NCBI GenBank assembly: GCA_963377175.1
Contig: CAUJNA010003057.1
Span: 214,001 to 278,000, forward strand
Source: Effrenium voratum
Taxonomy: Eukaryota; Sar; Dinophyceae; Suessiales; Symbiodiniaceae
Direction of reading: 5' to 3'
Length of the DNA: 64,000 nucleotides
This document shows positions 58,897 to 64,000 of this stretch, in pieces. Each line of letters starts with the position of its first letter. Position 1 is the stretch's first letter. The notes under the pieces were generated by a model. It searched no databases and had not been told where the DNA came from. It saw nothing but the letters and a program-made list of their open reading frames with translations. A program made the translations under genes and the position numbers.

Positions 58897-61503
58897 ATGG
58901 CGTGCGTTCGCTTGCTAGATAGCACAGATGTGATGACGACGGCGGAGTATTCCCAATGGCGGGACGAGCTGGACAGAGCTGTGCGGACAGGAAGGTGGGG
59001 ATTGCTTGTTCGATTTGTTGCGACGCCACCTGGCAAGAGATTCCCAGTTGCCCATTGGAAGCCTCATGATCCCAATGCTGGCAGAAAACAGCCTTGTCAC
59101 GCCTTTGCTTCGTGCTTCAGCAAGCGGCCATCTCCAAGTGGTGGAGTGCTTGCTGAATGCCGGTGCTGACAAAGAGAAGGCAACCAATGAGGGCGCCACA
59201 CCGTTGCATGTTACTACTGAGCAGGGCCATCAGGCAGTGGTAAAATGGTTGCTGGATGCCGGTGCAGACAAAGAGAAGGCGAACAATGAGGGCACCACAC
59301 CGTTGCATGTTGCTGCGCAGCGCAATCAGGCAGTAGAACAATGAGGGCGCCACACCGTTGCGTGTTGGTGCTGAGCAGGGCAATCAGGCAGTAGTAAAAT
59401 GGTTGCTGGATGGTGCACACAAAGAGAAGGCGAACAATGAGGGCGCCACACCGTTGCATGTTACTACTTGCAGAGCCATCAGGCAGTAGTAAACTGGTTG
59501 CTGGATGCCGGTGCAGACAAAGAGAAGGCGAACAATGAGGGCACCACACCGTTGCATGTTACTACTGAGCAGGGCCATCAGGCAGTGGCAAAATGGTTGC
59601 TGGATGCCGGTGCAGACAAAGAGAAGGCGAACAATGAGGGCGCCACACCGTTGCGTGTTGGTGCTGAGCAGGGCAATCAGGCAGTAGTAAAATGGTTGCT
59701 GGATGGTGCACACAAAGAGAAGGCGAACAATGAGGGCGCCACACCGTTGCATGTTACTACTTGCAGAGCCATCAGGCAGTAGTAAACTGGTTGCTGGATG
59801 CCGGTGCAGACAAAGAGAAGGCGAACAATGAGGGCACCACACCGTTGCATGTTGCTGCGCAGCGCAATCAGGCAGTAGAACAATGAGGGCGCCACACCGT
59901 TGCGTGTTGGTGCTGAGCAGGGCAATCAGGCAGTAGTCAAATGGTTGCTGGATGGTGCAGACAAAGAGAAGGCGAACAATGAGGGCGCCACACCGTTGCA
60001 TGTTACTACGGAGCAGAGCCATCAGGCAGTAGTAAACTGGTTGCTGGATGCCGGTGCAGACAAAGAGAAGGCAAACAATGACGACGCCACACCGTTGCAT
60101 GTTGCTGCTGAGCAGGGCAATCAGGCAGTAGTAAAATGGTTGTTGGATGCCGGTGCAGACAACACCGTTGCATGTTACTACTAGCAGAGCCATCAGGCAG
60201 TAGTAAACTGGTTGCTGGATGCCGTTGCAGACAAAGAGAAGGCGAACAATGAGGGCGCCACACCGTTGCATGTTGCTGCTGAGCAGGGCAATCAGGCAGT
60301 AGTAAAATGGTGCTGGATGCCGGTGCAGACAAAGAGAAGGCGAAAAATGAGGGCGCCACACCGTTGCGTGTTGGTACTGAGCAGGGCAATCAGGCAGTAG
60401 TAACATGGTTGCTGAGACACCAAGGGCGCCACACCGTTGCATTTTGCTGCTGAGCAGGGTGATTAGGCAGTTGTGGAGCGCTTGCTGGATGCCGGTGCTG
60501 ACAAAGAGAAGGCAAACAATGACGGCGCCACACCGTTGCATGTTACTACTAGCAGAGCCATCAGGCAGTAGTAAACTGGTTGCTGATGCCGGTGCAGACA
60601 AAGAGAAGGCGAACAATGAGGGCGCTACACCGTTGCATGTTGCTGCGCAGCGCAATCAGGCAGTAGTAAAATGGTTGCTGGATGGTGCAGACAAAGAGAA
60701 GGCGAACAATGAGAGCGGCACACCGTTGCATGTTACTACTAGTAGAGCCATCAGGCAGTAGTAAACTGGTTGCTGGATGCCGGTGCAGACGAAGAGAAGG
60801 AAAAACAATGAGGGCGCCACACCGTTGCATGTTGCTGCTGAGCAGGGCGATCAGGCAGTAGTAAAATGGTTGCTGGATGCCGGTGGAGACAAAGAGAAGG
60901 CGAACAATGAGGGCGCCACACCGTTGCATGTTGCTGCTGAGCAGGGCAATCAGGCAGTAGTAAAATGGTTGTTGGATGCCGGTGCAGACAAAGAGAAGGC
61001 GAACAATGAGAGCGGCACACCGTTGCATGTTACTACTAGTAGAGCCATCAGGCAGTAGTAAACTGGTTGCTGGATGCCGGTGCAGACGAAGAGAAGGAAA
61101 AACAATGAGGGCGCCACACCGTTGCATGTTGCTGCTGAGCAGGGCGATCAGGCAGTAGTAAACTGGTTGCTGGATGCCGGTGCAGAAGAAGAGAAGGCGA
61201 ACAATGAGGGCGCCACACCATTGCGTGTTGGTACTGAGCAGGGCAATTAGGCAGTAGTAACATGGTGGCTGGATGCCGGTGCAGACGAAGACAGCAGACA
61301 CCGAGGGCGCCACACCGTTGCATTTTGCTGCTGAGCAGGGTGATTAGGCAGTTGTGGAGCGCTTGCTGGATGCCGGTGCTGACAAAGAGAAGGTGACTAA
61401 CCAGGGTGCTAAACCATTGCATCTTACTGCTGGGCAGGGCCGTGTCGCAGTTGCGCAGTGCTCTGTGGATGCCCGTTCCCCTAAGAGAAGGCGATCAACA
61501 TGA
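58897..61503 (+). pseudogene. decayed ankyrin-repeat gene, paralogue of 1511-2818
   Basis: The start ACVRLLDSTDVMTTAEYS matches the intact gene, but a frameshift follows near 59000 and the region equal to 1663-1970 (intron and 5' of exon 2) is missing. About 24 ankyrin units of 99 bp follow (AAEQGNQAVVKWLLDAGA type). Many carry the same 1-bp loss at ACTACT(GA)GCAGAGCC, an in-frame loss of GCC in GATGCCGGT, or truncations, so no frame exceeds about 110 residues. It ends with the DARSPKRRRST tail and TGA at 61501. A (GT)7 tract lies upstream (about 58767-58780). Confidence 0.82.
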
Positions 61504-61805
61504 GAGTCACACCATAGCTGTTTGTTGCATGGTTGTCATAGCGTCGTGCGGTGTTTGCTCATAGCCCGCGCCGATAGATGCAAAGCAGAGGACAATGGTC
61601 CGTCGCTGTGAATTCGATGTTGCTGTAGCATGGAATGGCTAGCAGGCTCAGCCAAGTAATGTGGTTACACGTGTTGATGGATTTAGCCGTGCAACGAGAC
61701 CGGTAAAGCAGAAATTGGCGTTAACATGTGGCGTTGTGCGCTCAATTGGGCTGGAATACAGGTTATTCCAGGCATGAAGCCTGGGAGAATTGGCTTAGTT
61801 TCTTT

Positions 61806-61899
61806 CTTGACCCTCAACATCCCCTGAAAAATTGGTTGTAGCAGCCCTAACATTGTGGTTGGCAACTTATCATTTTTACGGGGGGGTTGAGGGTCCATG
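61806..61899. mobile_element. short TIR element, family B
   Basis: Ends CTTGACCCTCAACATCCCC and GGGGGGTTGAGGGTCCATG are inverted; interior CATTGTGGTTGGCAACTT. Confidence 0.6.
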
Positions 61900-62115
61900 T
61901 AGTTTCTTTGGATTTCCTGCAGGTGGCTATGGTCCGCAAGATGTTGGGAGCAACCCTGTAGGGCCCGTTCCCATCGCATTCCTTGTTCGTTTTGAAGTCA
62001 TGGCAGGTACGACAAAATTCTTGGTTTGCGACTCACCCACCCAAAATTTCAGTTGGTATTTTGAGGCTCGGTCCATCCACCAGCGTCGATCTCTCCAATG
62101 CCGAAGCTCGCTCGC

Positions 62116-62172
62116 TAGGTGGACTTGCGGCAGCTGGAGCTGCACCTGAGAGTGGCCAACTTTGGGCGCTTG
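62116..62172 (+). CDS. exon candidate
   Basis: After CGCTCGCTAG the frame VDLRQLELHLRVANFGRLEV is heptad-like. A 21-bp tandem duplication (GCGCTTGGAAGTCTGACGT) follows. Another frame is also open. Confidence 0.3.
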
Positions 62173-62225
62173 GAAGTCTGACGTCGGCGCTTGGAAGTCT
62201 GACGTGAGGGCTGCTTGGGGGCTTG

Positions 62226-62364
62226 ATGTGGCCGTGGTTGTCAAAACCGTTTTGGGATCCCATTTTGGTTGGTAGGTGAATTCACCACCCATTTTTAGAG
62301 CCTATTTTTAGTGGGGATTGGGCAGTTCACTGGGGGTACGGGCTTTTGACCCATGGCCATGTGG
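62226..62364. mobile_element. short TIR element, family A
   Basis: Ends ATGTGGCCGTGGTTGTCAAAA and TTTTGACCCATGGCCATGT; interior GGTAGGTGAATTCACCACCC and GGGGATTGGGCAGTTCACTG. Confidence 0.6.
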
Positions 62365-62914
62365 TTTGTGTTCGCTTTTGATGAGTTGGGCTAGAAATCA
62401 GATGGGTTCCACCAGCTTATTCACCAGGGAAACCCTTCAATTTCTGGGCAACACGTCACCTGGTATGTCAGCGTGTAGTCGCACTAGCTTGACGGCCTTG
62501 TTCTCGCTTGGCGGATGGCCACTTCCAGGGATCAGGATGCGCTCGATGTCAAAAGCACCAACTGCTAAGGCTTAGTCCCAAGACCAACATGAATCAGACA
62601 TGCAGCAGACTCGGGTTTCACCTCACCACATAGAGTTAGCTTTGAGTTTCAATAAGGAACACCCTCAATGGTAGATAGCAGTCTTTTGTCCGGCTGAAAG
62701 CTATGGGGTCTCTGCCCAAATAAGCCAAAGGTTTCACTGCTTATGTCTCGGACTGTCCATATTGAGGATCTTGGCAATGGGCCCAAGGCCCGGAACCAAC
62801 GTTGCTTGGTAGGGTTGTTCAGACCGGCACTATGGTAGGTCGGTAGGTCACCCTGTGCAGTCGTCCTTTTGTCTTTTTTAAGCCTGGTTTGCCTAAGGGT
62901 TGCCCAAGGGAAAA
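62365..62914. other. no gene recognised
   Basis: Ordinary composition, no splice-bounded open islands seen. Confidence 0.35.
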
Positions 62915-63052
62915 ATGGACGCACCGTGCCCTCGAGTCAAGCTGAAGCTAGCGCAGAACTTGCTCCGCCGCGCCTTGCGCCTCGCGCCCTTTTCACTACG
63001 GGTCTCCGGCGGCTGGTTCGGAATATTCTGGGACGCTACTCCATGATGGTGG
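62915..63052 (+). CDS. exon candidate, frame uncertain
   Basis: Two overlapping plus frames look coding: one from ATG 62915 (VKLKLAQNLLRRALRLAPF, stop at 63044) and one reading FTTGLRRLVRNILGRYSMM with donor ATG|GTGGGG. They cannot be resolved by eye. Confidence 0.3.
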
Positions 63053-63201
63053 GGGGGGGGTCACAGAACTGAACGTGATGATCTGATGGATTCCAAGTTC
63101 AAAGCGGGCTACTACATTTCTTGCTGCTTCCTTCACACCCACGGTTCCATGGCACCTTACAAAAGACCTTGTTTTGGACATCTTTCCTCTTCAACCCCCA
63201 G

Positions 63202-63268
63202 TCAGCTTCCACGGCAGTGAGCAGTGGGACGGCGGGAACGTGTTGGAATGCTTTTCAAAAACGTCCAA
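63202..63268 (+). CDS. internal exon of unknown protein
   Basis: Strong acceptor CCTCTTCAACCCCCAG, frame SFHGSEQWDGGNVLECFSKT, donor TCCAA|GTGATA. Probably belongs to a gene continuing past the window. Confidence 0.45.
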
Positions 63269-64000
63269 GTGATATTGACAGCCATGTGTCCAAAAGCAGA
63301 ACCTCCCGAATTCCTGGCCATTGTCAGGAGCAGGCATAGGACGTTCGCGTTCACAGAGATGTCGCGAGTTGGCCAAAAAAGCCGGCTCGTTTCGCCAGTG
63401 AGCGCTGGAGTTTTCTGTTGTGACGCCAACGGGAGTGGCACTAGCTTGTTTAACATCTAATCCCCAATGATTAGAGGATTGCGGATTGTGCGGATCTTCC
63501 ATGCTCCAACACATGTCGTTTTGGCCCAAAGTTAGCATCGCGGATTACGTTATAAGAATATTACCAAGCAAAACAAGGATTAAGCGGATTGCGGATTGCG
63601 AGCAGGCCCAAAGCATTTCGAACTGGCTACCGTGGGTAACAGAGAAAGCCACTAGGTATGCCAGCATGTTGAGCCTCTGTGGCATATGGTGCCTTGACTC
63701 AACTCCCAGGTCTCTCAGTAGCATGTGTGCACCAGCTGTTTGGGACCAACGGCATCACCTTTCGGTCTGTACAATTGCTGGCATGTTCCAACGGTTTGAT
63801 CCAAGGCAAATGGTTTCAAACAGGTGGACATCGGCTGGGGTGTCCGCAGGAAACTGCAGGCAAGCACATGAAACCTACACGTTCTTAGTGCTTTTGTTAT
63901 TCTAGTTGTTCGGATGCCAGAATGAAATGAGCTGAGAGTACCAGAAGAGATTGCAAGCAGCTAGCCACTTGGCGCAGGGACTCAGTGGGACCAACCCAGC
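63269..64000. other. window end, nothing further recognised
   Basis: No exon with two clear splice sites. Confidence 0.3.

Overview
This looks like nuclear DNA of a dinoflagellate, probably from a lineage with large introns. Evidence: (1) a Ub-like plus RCC1-type repeat gene whose repeats read VVTWGDPxYGGDSSQ, a style I associate with dinoflagellate multigene families; (2) a plant-organelle-like PPR reading frame broken into roughly 70-130 nt exons; (3) GT-AG and some GC-AG introns whose acceptors are often followed by G; (4) sparse genes separated by kilobases of simple repeats and short inverted-repeat elements. There is no sign of bacterial operons, rRNA, CRISPR or viral genes. The species cannot be fixed from the sequence.

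Layout. 0-19.4 kb: at least ten plus-strand exon-like islands of one PPR gene; five of its introns were fixed by 35-residue repeat spacing and reading phase. One intron of about 8.8 kb (856-9656) contains a (GT)n tract, a two-exon ankyrin-repeat gene (1511-2818) and a very large nested palindrome (about 4.3-7.6 kb). 21.5-23.0 kb: an uninterrupted 478-codon UBL-RCC1 gene. 23.9-25.4 kb: a compound TATC/TATCT/AATCT satellite. 26-44 kb: scattered plus-strand exons between CCCA/CCCCA, TGTC, TA, CT and GTTT repeats, a perfect 62-bp hairpin, a truncated RCC1-family relic and a tRNA-like (SINE) fragment. 44.6-57.5 kb: my best multi-exon model, 18 plus-strand exons that join in one reading phase to about 478 codons of a protein I do not recognise. 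58.9-61.5 kb: a decayed paralogue of the ankyrin gene with about 24 repeat units and recurrent frameshifts. 61.5-64 kb: two inverted-repeat elements and a few isolated exon candidates.

How it fits together. The window is best read as long, intron-rich plus-strand genes whose introns have been colonised by tandem repeats, short terminal-inverted-repeat (TIR) elements and retro- or duplicated genes (ankyrin, UBL-RCC1). Some short elements carry splice-like ends and abut exons, as expected of introner-type elements. All exon models are manual (open frame, polypyrimidine-AG acceptor, GT/GC donor, phase continuity). No transcript or homology search was available.
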